From Virgisporangium aurantiacum (GTDB lineage: Bacteria; Actinomycetota; Actinomycetes; Mycobacteriales; Micromonosporaceae), in NCBI RefSeq assembly GCF_016863635.1, contig NZ_BOPG01000048.1, forward strand, positions 175,499-239,498: DNA of 64,000 nucleotides. The letters run 5' to 3'. The translations under genes were made by a program, and so were the position numbers. The notes beneath the pieces were generated by a model that saw nothing but the letters and a program-made list of their open reading frames with translations, was not told the origin of the DNA and ran no database searches. Shown here piece by piece: positions 7,050-15,267 of the stretch (the first letter of the stretch is position 1; each line of letters starts with the position of its first letter).

Positions 7050-9142
7050 TTCTTGCCGCCGCGGGTGCCCGTCACCTCGACCTTGTTCTCGCCCGCGACC
7101 AGCGTGACCGGCCAGGTGAACACGCCCGGATTCACGGTCGTGGCCTGCCCGGCGGACACGCCGTTGATCGTGAGCGACACGTCGGGCAGCGTGCTGTACA
7201 CCTTCACCGTGGTCCGGCCGGCCGGCCGGTCGGTCCACCGGCTGCTGGTGATGTGGACGAACGGGGTGTCGGTCCACACCGCCTTGTAGAAGTAGAACGC
7301 GTCCTTGCGGATCTTGCGGTCGTACGTCACCAGGCCCTTGTCGTTGCGGCCCGGCGAGTCGCCCTCGGCACGCATGTCGGCGGCGAAGTCGAACATGTTC
7401 CAGACGAACGTGCCCCACAGGTACGGCCGGGCCGAGATCTGCGTCCAGTACCGCTCGTGGAACGAGGACTGGTACTCCTCCGGATGCCACTGGCCGCCCG
7501 CGGTCGGCGCCACCGCGCCGGTGTCGTGCTGGCTGACGCTCGCACCGGCCCCGTACTCGCTCAGCCCCACCGGCCGGTTCGGGTACGTGGTGCGGACGTT
7601 GTCGAGGAACGGGCCGAGCTGCTCGCAACTGCCGTAGTACCAGCCGTAGTACCGGTTGTAGCCGGCCGCCGCGGCGTGCTTGTCGAGCCCGCCGTTGATG
7701 TGGACCTGTGCGTGCGCGTAGGCCGACCAGCGGGTCGGGTCCTCCTCCGCCACGATGGTGTTGAGCCGGTCCATCAGCGCGTTCACCGGACCGTCGTCGA
7801 CCTGCTGCTCGTTGCCGATCCCCCAGAACACCACCGACGGGTGGTTGTAGTTCTGCCGGATCATCTCCCGGATCTGCTGCTCGACGTTCGCGGCGAACGC
7901 GTCGCCCAGCGTGATGTAGTCGACCAGCGGGATCTCCGTCCACACCAGGTACCCGCGCTTGTCGGACAGGTCGTAGACGGTCTGGCTCTGCTGGTAGTGG
8001 GCGGTACGCAGGGCGTTGACGCCCATCTCGTCCATGAGGTCGAAGTCGGTGGTCTCCTCCGCCGCCGTCACCGCCCAGCCCTTGTCGGGCCGGTCCTGGT
8101 GCCGGTTGACGCCGTGCAGCGGGTGCCGCTTGTCGTTGAGGATCAGCCCGTTCGCCGGGTCGAGCGCGACCGTGCGGAACCCGAGCGGCTCGGTGACCAC
8201 GTCGGTGACCCGGCCCGAGGCGGCGTCGATCACCTCGGCACTGGCCTTGTACAGGTACGGGTCGGCCTTGCCGTTCCAGCGGTGCGGTTTCGGCACCTCC
8301 ACGCTGCGGACCACGCGCGCCTGCCCGCCGGCGGCCACCGTCACGTCGTCACCCGTCGCCGCCGCGACCGGGGCGCCCGCCGCATCCGCGATGAGCGCGC
8401 GCACGGCGACCTTCCGCGGCGTAGCGCCGTTGTTGCGGACGAGCGTGGTGACCTCGACCGTGGCCGACGCGTCGGTCAGGGAGCGGGTCCGCAGGTAGAC
8501 GCCGGGCCCGGCGTGGTCGAGCGGGTCGATCGCGAGCGGGTCGGTGACCCACAGTCCCACCCCGCGGTAGAGGCCGCCGAACACCGTGAAGTCGCCGCTG
8601 AGCGGCGCGACGTCGATGTTCTTCGAGTTGTCGACGCGAACCGCGATGACGTTGTCGGCGCCCGGCTTCAGCGCGTCGGTGACGTCGAAGCGGAAGCGGG
8701 CGAAGCCGCCCTCGTGCCGCCCGACGTGAGTTCCGTTGATCCAGACCTCGGTGACCAGGCTCGCGCCGTCGAACTGCAGGTACTGGCGGCGACCGGCCTG
8801 CCCGGGCGGCACCGCGTAGTGGCGGCGGTAGACCCCGGCGCCGCGCGTGTAGTTGTTGCCGCCGTCCTGGCCGTCCTGGCCGTTCCAGGTGTGCGGGACG
8901 TTGACCGTGGCCCAGGTGCTGTCGTCGAACTCCGGCCCGGTGGCGCCCGGAACGTCGCCGTAGTGGAACCGCCACCCGTCGTCGAGCCCGACCCATTTCC
9001 GGGTGGGGCCGGCGGCCAACCACACCCCGGCCTCCGACGCCCGGAGCACCGACGGTGCCGCGGCAGCGAGTCCTGCGGCGAGAAGCACGAGGCAGGTCGC
9101 CATGACGAGCGCACCGTGCAGGCGAAGCCGGTTCGGCATCAA
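7016..9142 (-). CDS. Secreted glycoside hydrolase family 2 (beta-galactosidase/beta-glucuronidase type)
   Basis: A 708-residue protein with an N-terminal signal (hydrophobic core about 10-28). The GH2 jelly-roll domain (about 45-200, with NVPHTWNGQDGQ) is followed by an immunoglobulin-like domain (about 210-325) and a TIM barrel beginning NGLILNDKRHPLHGVNRHQD. The proposed acid/base is E445 in GIGNEQ and the nucleophile is E529 in GLSEYGAG, the standard clan-A pair. The C-terminal Ig-like module (about 615-708) resembles DUF4982-type caps. Its place inside the exopolysaccharide locus suggests trimming or release of the polymer made by neighbouring enzymes (inference). Exact sugar specificity is not deducible. 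Confidence 0.92.
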   Translation of the reverse strand: MMPNRLRLHGALVMATCLVLLAAGLAAAAPSVLRASEAGVWLAAGPTRKWVGLDDGWRFHYGDVPGATGPEFDDSTWATVNVPHTWNGQDGQDGGNNYTRGAGVYRRHYAVPPGQAGRRQYLQFDGASLVTEVWINGTHVGRHEGGFARFRFDVTDALKPGADNVIAVRVDNSKNIDVAPLSGDFTVFGGLYRGVGLWVTDPLAIDPLDHAGPGVYLRTRSLTDASATVEVTTLVRNNGATPRKVAVRALIADAAGAPVAAATGDDVTVAAGGQARVVRSVEVPKPHRWNGKADPYLYKASAEVIDAASGRVTDVVTEPLGFRTVALDPANGLILNDKRHPLHGVNRHQDRPDKGWAVTAAEETTDFDLMDEMGVNALRTAHYQQSQTVYDLSDKRGYLVWTEIPLVDYITLGDAFAANVEQQIREMIRQNYNHPSVVFWGIGNEQQVDDGPVNALMDRLNTIVAEEDPTRWSAYAHAQVHINGGLDKHAAAAGYNRYYGWYYGSCEQLGPFLDNVRTTYPNRPVGLSEYGAGASVSQHDTGAVAPTAGGQWHPEEYQSSFHERYWTQISARPYLWGTFVWNMFDFAADMRAEGDSPGRNDKGLVTYDRKIRKDAFYFYKAVWTDTPFVHITSSRWTDRPAGRTTVKVYSTLPDVSLTINGVSAGQATTVNPGVFTWPVTLVAGENKVEVTGTRGGKNYTETVSWDAT

Positions 9143-9262
9143 CCGTCCTTAGGCTGGCAGCAGCTGGTTTGTCGCCGAAAGAGGCGACGAGATGTGTCGC
9201 TGAACTATACGGATGGATGGCAACGGCGGTCGCCCTCGTCCGGTCGTTTACCGTCTTCCGTC

Positions 9263-10204
9263 ATGGTCTCCAGTCCTGACGTCACCGTCGTCATACCGAC
9301 GCTCAATCGACCCGTTCTGGTGACAAGAGCGGTCCGCAGCGCCCTTGATCAGACGTTCCGGAACCTCGAAGTGGTTGTGGTCGTCGACGGGCCGGACGAG
9401 GCGACCCACGAGGCTCTCGCGGCGCTGGGCGACGATCGGCTGCGCGTCCAGGAACAGCCGGAACGCGGCGGCGCGCCGGCGGCGCGCAACGCCGGCGTCC
9501 GGGCGGCGCGCGGCGAGTTCGTGGCTTTTCTGGACGACGACGACGAGTGGCTGCCCGGCAAACTGCAGGCCCAGGTGGACCTCGCCCGCAGCGGCAAGGT
9601 CGAGACGCCGATCGTGATCACCAAGCTGTTCGTGCGCACCCCCCGCACCGAGTTCGTGCTCCCCCGCCGGCTGCCCGACCCGGGCGAGCCGTTGAGCGAG
9701 TGGCTGACGGTGCGCAAGGGCCCGTTCCACGGCGACGGATTCATCCAGACCTCGACGATCATGGCCCCCACGGCGCTCCTGACGGAGGTGCCGTTCAAGG
9801 AGGACCTGCGGCGCCTGCAGGAGATGGACTGGTCGCTCCGCGCCCTCAGCCGCGACGGTGTCGACCTGCTGATCGTCGACGAGCCGCTGGTCGTCTGGTA
9901 CGCCGACGAGAACCGGCCGCGGATCAGCGACGACGCGCCGATCCGGGCGTCGCTGGCCTGGCTGCGCGGGGTGCGGCCGCTGGTCACCCGCCGCGCCTAC
10001 GCGGCCCTCGCGATGACCCAGGTCAGCTCGATGGCGGCGCAGAGTCACAGCCCGAAGGTGTTCGGAAAGCTGCTGTACGAGTCGGTCCGGTACGGCCGCC
10101 CGGGCGTGCGTGACGTGGTCACGTTCGCCCAGATCTGGCTGGTACCCACCCGCGTCCGCCGGGTCGTGCGGGACAGGTTGATCGCGCGGCGTGGTGGCCA
10201 CTGA
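9263..10204 (+). CDS. Family 2 glycosyltransferase
   Basis: A 313-residue GT-A inverting transferase. The N-terminus VTVVIPTLNRPVLVTRAV, the nucleotide-binding GGAPAARNAGVRAARGEFV and the metal-binding EFVAFLDDDDEWLPGKL (DDD motif about residues 91-96) define GT2. No membrane helix is apparent, so it is probably a cytoplasmic peripheral enzyme adding one sugar to a lipid-linked intermediate. The ATG at 9263 is chosen from the family N-terminus; the frame remains open far upstream only because it is antisense to the GH2 gene. It is divergent from the GH2 gene and 115 bp upstream of the flippase gene. Confidence 0.92.
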   Translation: MVSSPDVTVVIPTLNRPVLVTRAVRSALDQTFRNLEVVVVVDGPDEATHEALAALGDDRLRVQEQPERGGAPAARNAGVRAARGEFVAFLDDDDEWLPGKLQAQVDLARSGKVETPIVITKLFVRTPRTEFVLPRRLPDPGEPLSEWLTVRKGPFHGDGFIQTSTIMAPTALLTEVPFKEDLRRLQEMDWSLRALSRDGVDLLIVDEPLVVWYADENRPRISDDAPIRASLAWLRGVRPLVTRRAYAALAMTQVSSMAAQSHSPKVFGKLLYESVRYGRPGVRDVVTFAQIWLVPTRVRRVVRDRLIARRGGH

Positions 10205-10319
10205 AGCGACACCTCCCTCGTCACACAGGCAACAGGGGTAACGCGATGAGCGGGCGCCCTGACACGGGGTACGCCGGTCCGCCGACCCCCATCGTGCTAC
10301 CTCGGGATAACGTTCGGCG

Positions 10320-11594
10320 GTGAAATTGCTGCGCGGCCGAGGGGCGCGGCTGGTCGGTGCCGGACTGGCCGATCAGGTCGTGGTGGCGGTGGCCAACGCC
10401 GGCAACAGCCTGGTCGCGCTGCTGCTGCTCCCCGACACCGGCCGGGCCGGCCTGCTGGTGCTCGCGCTGGCTGTGGGCTATGCGGCGATCTCCCTGAACC
10501 GGGCGTTCGTGGGCGAGGTCCTGCTCGCGCTGGCGCCGCGGTTCGAGCCGGCCGACCGTGATCGTCTGATCAGGGAGGGGCTGGCCGCAGCTCTGTTTTG
10601 TGGCCTGTTCACAACTTTCGTCCTTTTTATGACGTGGCGAGCTTTTGGCGCTGATCTACCGGATCTTGGGTGGGTCGCGCTCGTGATGCCGGTGGTGATG
10701 CTGCAGGACACCGCCCGCTACTCGCTGCTCGCCCAGGCCCGGCAGCAGCAGGCGTTGGTCAACGATCTTGGGCTCGTCGTGGTCCAGGCCGCGGCGGTGG
10801 TCGCGCTCGCGATCGGTGACCGGGTGACGGCCGGCGGGCTCGTGCTGTGCTGGGGGCTCGGCGGCCTGGCGGGTTATGCCGGGTATGTCCTGAGAGGCGG
10901 CTTTCTGCCCTGGCGGGGCGACCCCCGGCGCTGGCCGGCGCGGACCCGGCGGCTCGCCGGCTGGTTCACGGCGACGGCGGTGGTCGGGCAGGTGCACACG
11001 TTGGCCGTGACGTTCCTGATCGGCGTCGGCCTGTCGGAGAGCGCGATCGCGCTGTTCCGGATGGTGCAGGTCACCGTGCTCCAGCCGGTGCAGAACTTCA
11101 ACCAGGCGATCACCAGCCTGCTGGTCCCCCGGCTGAGCAAGGCGGCGGTCATGGCGAAGGAGCAGGTCAACGTTCTCCTCCGCAAGGTGATGCCGCCGCT
11201 GGCCGCGCTGGCGGTGGCGCTGGTGCTGGTGGGCGGTCTGCTCGCCCAGCTGATCTTCCCGTTGATCCCCCGCTACGCCGACGCCGCACCGCTGGCCTGG
11301 CCCGTGCTCCTTCAGGCGGCGGTCTACATGCTGCAGGCGCCGGTGCTGGCCGCGCTGCGCGGGATGCACCGCGGTCCGCTGCAGTTCGTGCAGTACGTGG
11401 TGTTCGCGGTGGCGAGCGTGACCGGCCTCGTGGTGGGTGCGCTGACCGGGGAACTCCTGCTCGCCGCGTGGGGCCTGGTCGCCGGCACTTGCGTCGGCTT
11501 CGCCGCCGCCCTGGTCCTCTACCGCCACGCCCTCCGCAAAGACCCGGCGAGCAAGCCGGTCCGCCGCCCGAAACGCCGCCTGCAACTCCAATGA
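10320..11594 (+). CDS. Wzx-like polysaccharide flippase (MOP superfamily)
   Basis: A 424-residue protein with about 12 predicted membrane helices and a basic C-terminal tail (RPKRRLQLQ). The helix pattern, low polar content and position next to GT2, GT4 and Wzy-like genes match MOP-type exporters of undecaprenyl-linked repeat units. No short diagnostic motif exists for this family, so the call rests on topology and context. The start is GTG 10320 (VKLLRGRG). Its TGA stop is the first base of a long hairpin shared with the convergent GT4 gene. Confidence 0.75.
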   Translation: MKLLRGRGARLVGAGLADQVVVAVANAGNSLVALLLLPDTGRAGLLVLALAVGYAAISLNRAFVGEVLLALAPRFEPADRDRLIREGLAAALFCGLFTTFVLFMTWRAFGADLPDLGWVALVMPVVMLQDTARYSLLAQARQQQALVNDLGLVVVQAAAVVALAIGDRVTAGGLVLCWGLGGLAGYAGYVLRGGFLPWRGDPRRWPARTRRLAGWFTATAVVGQVHTLAVTFLIGVGLSESAIALFRMVQVTVLQPVQNFNQAITSLLVPRLSKAAVMAKEQVNVLLRKVMPPLAALAVALVLVGGLLAQLIFPLIPRYADAAPLAWPVLLQAAVYMLQAPVLAALRGMHRGPLQFVQYVVFAVASVTGLVVGALTGELLLAAWGLVAGTCVGFAAALVLYRHALRKDPASKPVRRPKRRLQLQ

Positions 11595-11651
11595 CCGCGA
11601 TCTTGGACGATCGTGGTAGCCCTGACTACGACGATCGTCCAAGATCGCGGT
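11594..11651. terminator. Long hairpin shared by convergent genes
   Basis: Perfect 21-bp arms (11594-11614 and 11631-11651), extendable to 26 bp with one mismatch. The core is gatcttgga / tccaagatc. The right arm codes for the last residues of the minus-strand GT4, and the stop of that gene lies in the loop. The left arm begins in the stop codon of the plus-strand flippase. Confidence 0.85.
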
Positions 11652-12771
11652 AGAGGTCTACCAGCGCCTTGGCACCGGCGGCGGGGGTGAAGGTGGATTC
11701 GTACCTCGACCTCGCCCTGGCGCTCAGCGCGGCGGCTGTCGACGGGTCGGCGAGGTCGCGGGCGGCTTGCGCGAGGCCGTCGGCGAACCGGGACGGGTCC
11801 ACGATCCAGCCCGCGTCGCCGACGACCCACGGGATGCCGCCCATCGAGGTGCCGAGCACCGGCCGCCCCGCGGCCAGCGCCTCGATCGCGATCGTCGGCA
11901 GCACGTCGGCCCACAGCGAGGCGACGATGACCGCCGACGCGGCGTCGAACGCGGCGCGCATGCCCGCCCGGTCGAGTGGTCCGAGGTATTCCACGTCGGA
12001 TCGCGAAGCGACCAGGTCGCGCAAAGGTCCGTCGCCGGCGACGCGGAGCGTGCCGAACGACGGCGACCAGGCATCCAGCAGAAGTTTGACGCCCTTCTCC
12101 TCGACCAGACGGGCCGCGTACAGGAAACCCGTGCCGAGCGCGGCCGGCGGTCCCGGGTCGGCCAACGAGTTCGGCTTCACGGTGATGCGGTCGGCCGGCA
12201 CGCCGAAGCCCCGGAGGTGGTCGGCGATCGCGGCGGTCAACGCGACGTAACGGTCGACGCCCCGCCAGGTGCCCCGATGGACCGCGAGGGTCGTCGCCAT
12301 GATCGCGCTCTGCGGCCGTGACCCGCGATAACAGGCGTGCTTCACCGCCGGCCAGCCGAAGCTCCGGCCGCGACACTCCGTGCACAACCCGCCGTCGCGG
12401 AAGTACGTGCCCGGCGCGCAGATCTGCCGGTAGTTGTGCACCGTCTGCACCACCGGCACGCCGCGCTTCTGCGCCACCCGCACCACCCACGGCGACAGCA
12501 GCGGATACGGGTTGTGGAGGTGCAATACGTCGGGCTGTTCCCGGTCGAGCAGTGCCGCGAGGTCGCGCGCCGCCCAGCGGTTGTAGATCGGCGACGCGGG
12601 GAGCAGCGCCTTCTGCACCGCCGGCAGGCCGGAGATGTCGTCGGAGGAGCGGATGAACGGCAGCACGGTGAGCCCTTCGGCCCGCAACTGCTCGATCTCG
12701 GCGTCGACGATCACGTTCTCGCCGGACGGCGCTCCACTCGCGTAACGGTTGTGTGCGATGACAACCTTCAT
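11626..12771 (-). CDS. Family 4 glycosyltransferase (GT-B)
   Basis: A 381-residue retaining GT-B enzyme. The N-terminal Rossmann domain begins MKVVIAHNRYASGAPSGEN and includes DVLHLHNPYPLLSP. A small cysteine cluster, ICAPGTYFRDGGLCTECRGR, and C177 region residues may bind zinc, as seen in a subgroup of GT4. The C-terminal domain has GFLYAARLVEEKGVKLLLDAW, then PTIAIEALAAGRPVLGTSMGG, the EX7E-type donor-binding motif. It likely adds a nucleotide-activated sugar in exopolysaccharide assembly. Its promoter is shared with the divergent DNA glycosylase gene, only 35 bases away. Confidence 0.93.
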   Translation of the reverse strand: MKVVIAHNRYASGAPSGENVIVDAEIEQLRAEGLTVLPFIRSSDDISGLPAVQKALLPASPIYNRWAARDLAALLDREQPDVLHLHNPYPLLSPWVVRVAQKRGVPVVQTVHNYRQICAPGTYFRDGGLCTECRGRSFGWPAVKHACYRGSRPQSAIMATTLAVHRGTWRGVDRYVALTAAIADHLRGFGVPADRITVKPNSLADPGPPAALGTGFLYAARLVEEKGVKLLLDAWSPSFGTLRVAGDGPLRDLVASRSDVEYLGPLDRAGMRAAFDAASAVIVASLWADVLPTIAIEALAAGRPVLGTSMGGIPWVVGDAGWIVDPSRFADGLAQAARDLADPSTAAALSARARSRYESTFTPAAGAKALVDLYRDLGRSS

Positions 12772-12806
12772 GGCGCCTTCCCGGCGATCGGCGGCAAGAT
12801 GGGACC

Positions 12807-13664
12807 ATGCCTGAGCTGCCCGAGGTCGAAGCCCTGGCCGACTTCCTGCGGGAACGCGCCGCCGGCCACACCATCGACCGGGTCGACGTGTCGGCGATCA
12901 GCGCGCTGAAGACGTACGACCCGCCGGTGAGCGCGCTGCACGGCCGTCGCGTGGAAGGCGCCAGCCGGCACGGCAAGTTCCTGGACATGCACGTCGAGGG
13001 TGATCTGCACCTGGTGATCCATCTGGCTCGGGCAGGGTGGCTGCACTACCGGGACTCCCTGGGCACGACCCCGCTCAAACCCGGTAAGGGACCGATCGCG
13101 CTGCGGGTGCGCCTCGACGACGGCTCCGGGTTCGACCTTACCGAGGCCGGTACGCAGAAGAAGTTGGCGGCCTACCTGGTGACCGACCCGGCCCTGGTGC
13201 CCGGCGTCGCGAAACTGGGTCCCGATGCCCTGGCGGCGACGCCGGAGGAGTTCGCGGCGGCGCTGCGGTCCAAGCGCGGCCAGGTCAAGGGCGTGCTCAC
13301 CGAGCAGTCGATCATCTCCGGCGTGGGCAACGCGTACTCCGACGAGATCCTGCACGCGGCGAAGCTGTCGCCGTTCGCGATCACCGACAAGCTCTCCGAC
13401 GAGGCGATGGCCCGGCTGTACGAGGCCACCCGGAAGGTGCTCACCGGCGCGGTGACCAGGTCGGTGGGGCAGCAGGCGGCGAAGCTCAAGGGGGAGAAGC
13501 GGTCGGGGCTGGCGGTGCACAACCGCACCGGCCTGCCGTGCCCGGTCTGCGGCGACACGGTGCGCGAGGTCTCGTTCGCCGACTCGAGCCTCCAGTACTG
13601 CCCGACCTGCCAGACCAACGGCAAACCGCTCGCCGATCGGCGGCTCTCCCGGCTCGTGAAGTAA
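12807..13664 (+). CDS. Fpg/Nei family DNA glycosylase (formamidopyrimidine-DNA glycosylase type)
   Basis: A 285-residue base-excision repair enzyme. After Met removal the N-terminus is PELPEVEALADFL, providing the catalytic proline and Glu3. The helix-two-turn-helix segment has SIISGVGNAYSDEILHAAKLSP. The C-terminal zinc finger is complete: CPVCGDTV then YCPTCQTNG. It removes oxidised bases and nicks the strand through beta/delta elimination. Sequence alone does not settle Fpg versus the actinobacterial Nei-like paralogues, so no symbol is assigned. It appears to be an unrelated repair gene inside the polysaccharide block and ends 11 bases before the next gene. Confidence 0.93.
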   Translation: MPELPEVEALADFLRERAAGHTIDRVDVSAISALKTYDPPVSALHGRRVEGASRHGKFLDMHVEGDLHLVIHLARAGWLHYRDSLGTTPLKPGKGPIALRVRLDDGSGFDLTEAGTQKKLAAYLVTDPALVPGVAKLGPDALAATPEEFAAALRSKRGQVKGVLTEQSIISGVGNAYSDEILHAAKLSPFAITDKLSDEAMARLYEATRKVLTGAVTRSVGQQAAKLKGEKRSGLAVHNRTGLPCPVCGDTVREVSFADSSLQYCPTCQTNGKPLADRRLSRLVK

Positions 13665-13675
13665 CCTCGGCGCCC

Positions 13676-15115
13676 GTGCGGCGCATCTTCTGGCTGGCGT
13701 TTGCCGGTTTCCTTCTCCTCTCCGGGGCGTGGGCCGGTGCCCTCCCGCCCAACGGCACCTACGACGAGAGCCAGCACATCGTGCGGGCGTACGCGGCCGT
13801 CGACATGCAATGGCAGCCGCACGGGCCGAACCAGCAGACCTACACCGTTCCCGGGACGCTGCTGCCGGAGAACCCGGAGTGCATGCGCACCAGCGACGAC
13901 CCGCAGCCGGCGACCTGCCTCCGGCCGGACCGCCGGACCGGTGACGTCGAGATCGAGACGTACGTGGCCCGGTACAACCCGGTCTACTACCTCGCCGTCG
14001 GGCTGCCGCTGAAGATCTGGCCGAACCTGACCGGGATCGTGCTCAGCCGGCTGCTCTCCGCCGCGCTGTGCGCGTTGCTGCTGGCCGCCTCGGTGTGGCT
14101 GGCCGTGCGGTCCGGCAAGCGGTTGGTGGTGGCCGGCATTGCGCTGGTCGCCACGCCGATGGTGGTGAACCTGGCCGGCTCGCTGAACCCGAACGGCCTG
14201 GAGATCTGCGCGGCGGTGCTGCTGTTCACGAGCTTGTTGTGTCGGGAACCCCACAGAGCGTCGATGGTCTGGGCGGCGATTGCGGCGTTCGCGCTCATCA
14301 CTGTGCGCCACATCGGCCCTGTACTGGTAGTAGTCGACCTGGTCGCCGTCGGGCTGTTCGTCGGGCTCGGAAAGCTCCGGCGGGACCTTCGCGGCTGGCT
14401 CGGCGGGGGAGTGCTGGCCGGTTTCGTGGTGTTCGGTGCCTGGGTGCTGGCCGCCCGCTCGCCGGTGGTGGGCGAAGGTCCCGGTGAGAAAACCGGCCTG
14501 GGGTTCGGCGGGATCGTGCGAGGGCTGGTCGAGCACCGGTTCGAGTTCTACATCAAGCAGATCGTCGGCCAGTTCGGGTACGGCGAGACGACGATCTCGC
14601 CGCTGGCGATCCTGCTCTGGTACGGCCTGGTGGCGGCCGTCGTGCTGCCCGCGTTGTGGTACGCCACCTGGCGGGTCCGGTTGATCATCGTCGGCCTGAT
14701 CGTGGCCGGCTTCGGGCTGCTCGTGGCGCTCGAGTTCTACTTCGTGCCGACCGCGAACTGGTTCTCGCACGGCCGCTACGCGCTGCCGATCCTGGTGGGC
14801 GCCGTGCTGATCGCCGCGCTCGTCCTCGGGGACACCGGTCGGGTACCGCGATGGGTGCCGATGGCGCTCGTCGCGGCGACGGCGCCGGTGCACCTGTACG
14901 CGCTCGTCCGGGCATTGTCGCGATATCGCGTCGGCATCGAAGCGAGTTTTTCTCCGTTCGGGGGATCGTGGTCGCCACCGGTGAATGCGGGAATGGTGTT
15001 GCTCGCGGTGCTGGTGGGGGTGGGTTTGCTGGTCTGGACCGCCCGTCCTGTCACTGATAGTGACGAATCTCCGACCGGCACCCGGGGCTCGACACGCACA
15101 GTGCCGGCCGATTAG
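13676..15115 (+). CDS. DUF2142-like polytopic membrane protein
   Basis: A 479-residue protein with about 11 helices. A first helix (IFWLAFAGFLLLSGAWAG) leads into an external loop with NGTYDESQHIVRAYAAV, the acidic D-E-x-x-H pattern of DUF2142 and related GT-C-fold proteins, which transfer sugars from polyprenyl carriers. The loop has paired cysteines (ECMRTSDD and TCLRPDRR). The start is GTG 13676, twelve bases after the glycosylase stop; upstream in-frame sequence is antisense or shadow. A role as GT-C transferase in surface-polymer assembly is inferred from the topology and from the next gene. Confidence 0.7.
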   Translation: MRRIFWLAFAGFLLLSGAWAGALPPNGTYDESQHIVRAYAAVDMQWQPHGPNQQTYTVPGTLLPENPECMRTSDDPQPATCLRPDRRTGDVEIETYVARYNPVYYLAVGLPLKIWPNLTGIVLSRLLSAALCALLLAASVWLAVRSGKRLVVAGIALVATPMVVNLAGSLNPNGLEICAAVLLFTSLLCREPHRASMVWAAIAAFALITVRHIGPVLVVVDLVAVGLFVGLGKLRRDLRGWLGGGVLAGFVVFGAWVLAARSPVVGEGPGEKTGLGFGGIVRGLVEHRFEFYIKQIVGQFGYGETTISPLAILLWYGLVAAVVLPALWYATWRVRLIIVGLIVAGFGLLVALEFYFVPTANWFSHGRYALPILVGAVLIAALVLGDTGRVPRWVPMALVAATAPVHLYALVRALSRYRVGIEASFSPFGGSWSPPVNAGMVLLAVLVGVGLLVWTARPVTDSDESPTGTRGSTRTVPAD

Positions 15116-15267
15116 GGTCGGCCAGTCGTCACCGGAGTGCGTGCGAGCCATGGCACACTCGACCTTGTTTCAAACAGAGGGCGCCGTGAACGCAAAGCCG
15201 CCGAGGTGGCGTACCAAGAGCCGTGGCAACCGGTCGCGATGCGGGCATACGGGGAGGACGCAACTTC

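Noticed and set aside
9170..9187. gtcgcc-gaaaga-ggcgac dyad upstream of the GH2 start
   Set aside because: Only six bp and close to the expected frequency in such GC-rich DNA; no support as an operator.
6842..9262. Long in-frame extension (to 1120 residues) of the GT2 gene
   Set aside because: Antisense to the GH2 gene; the family N-terminus starts at 9263.
13172..15151. 659-residue minus-strand open frame
   Set aside because: Antisense of the glycosylase and the DUF2142-like gene with no recognisable domain.
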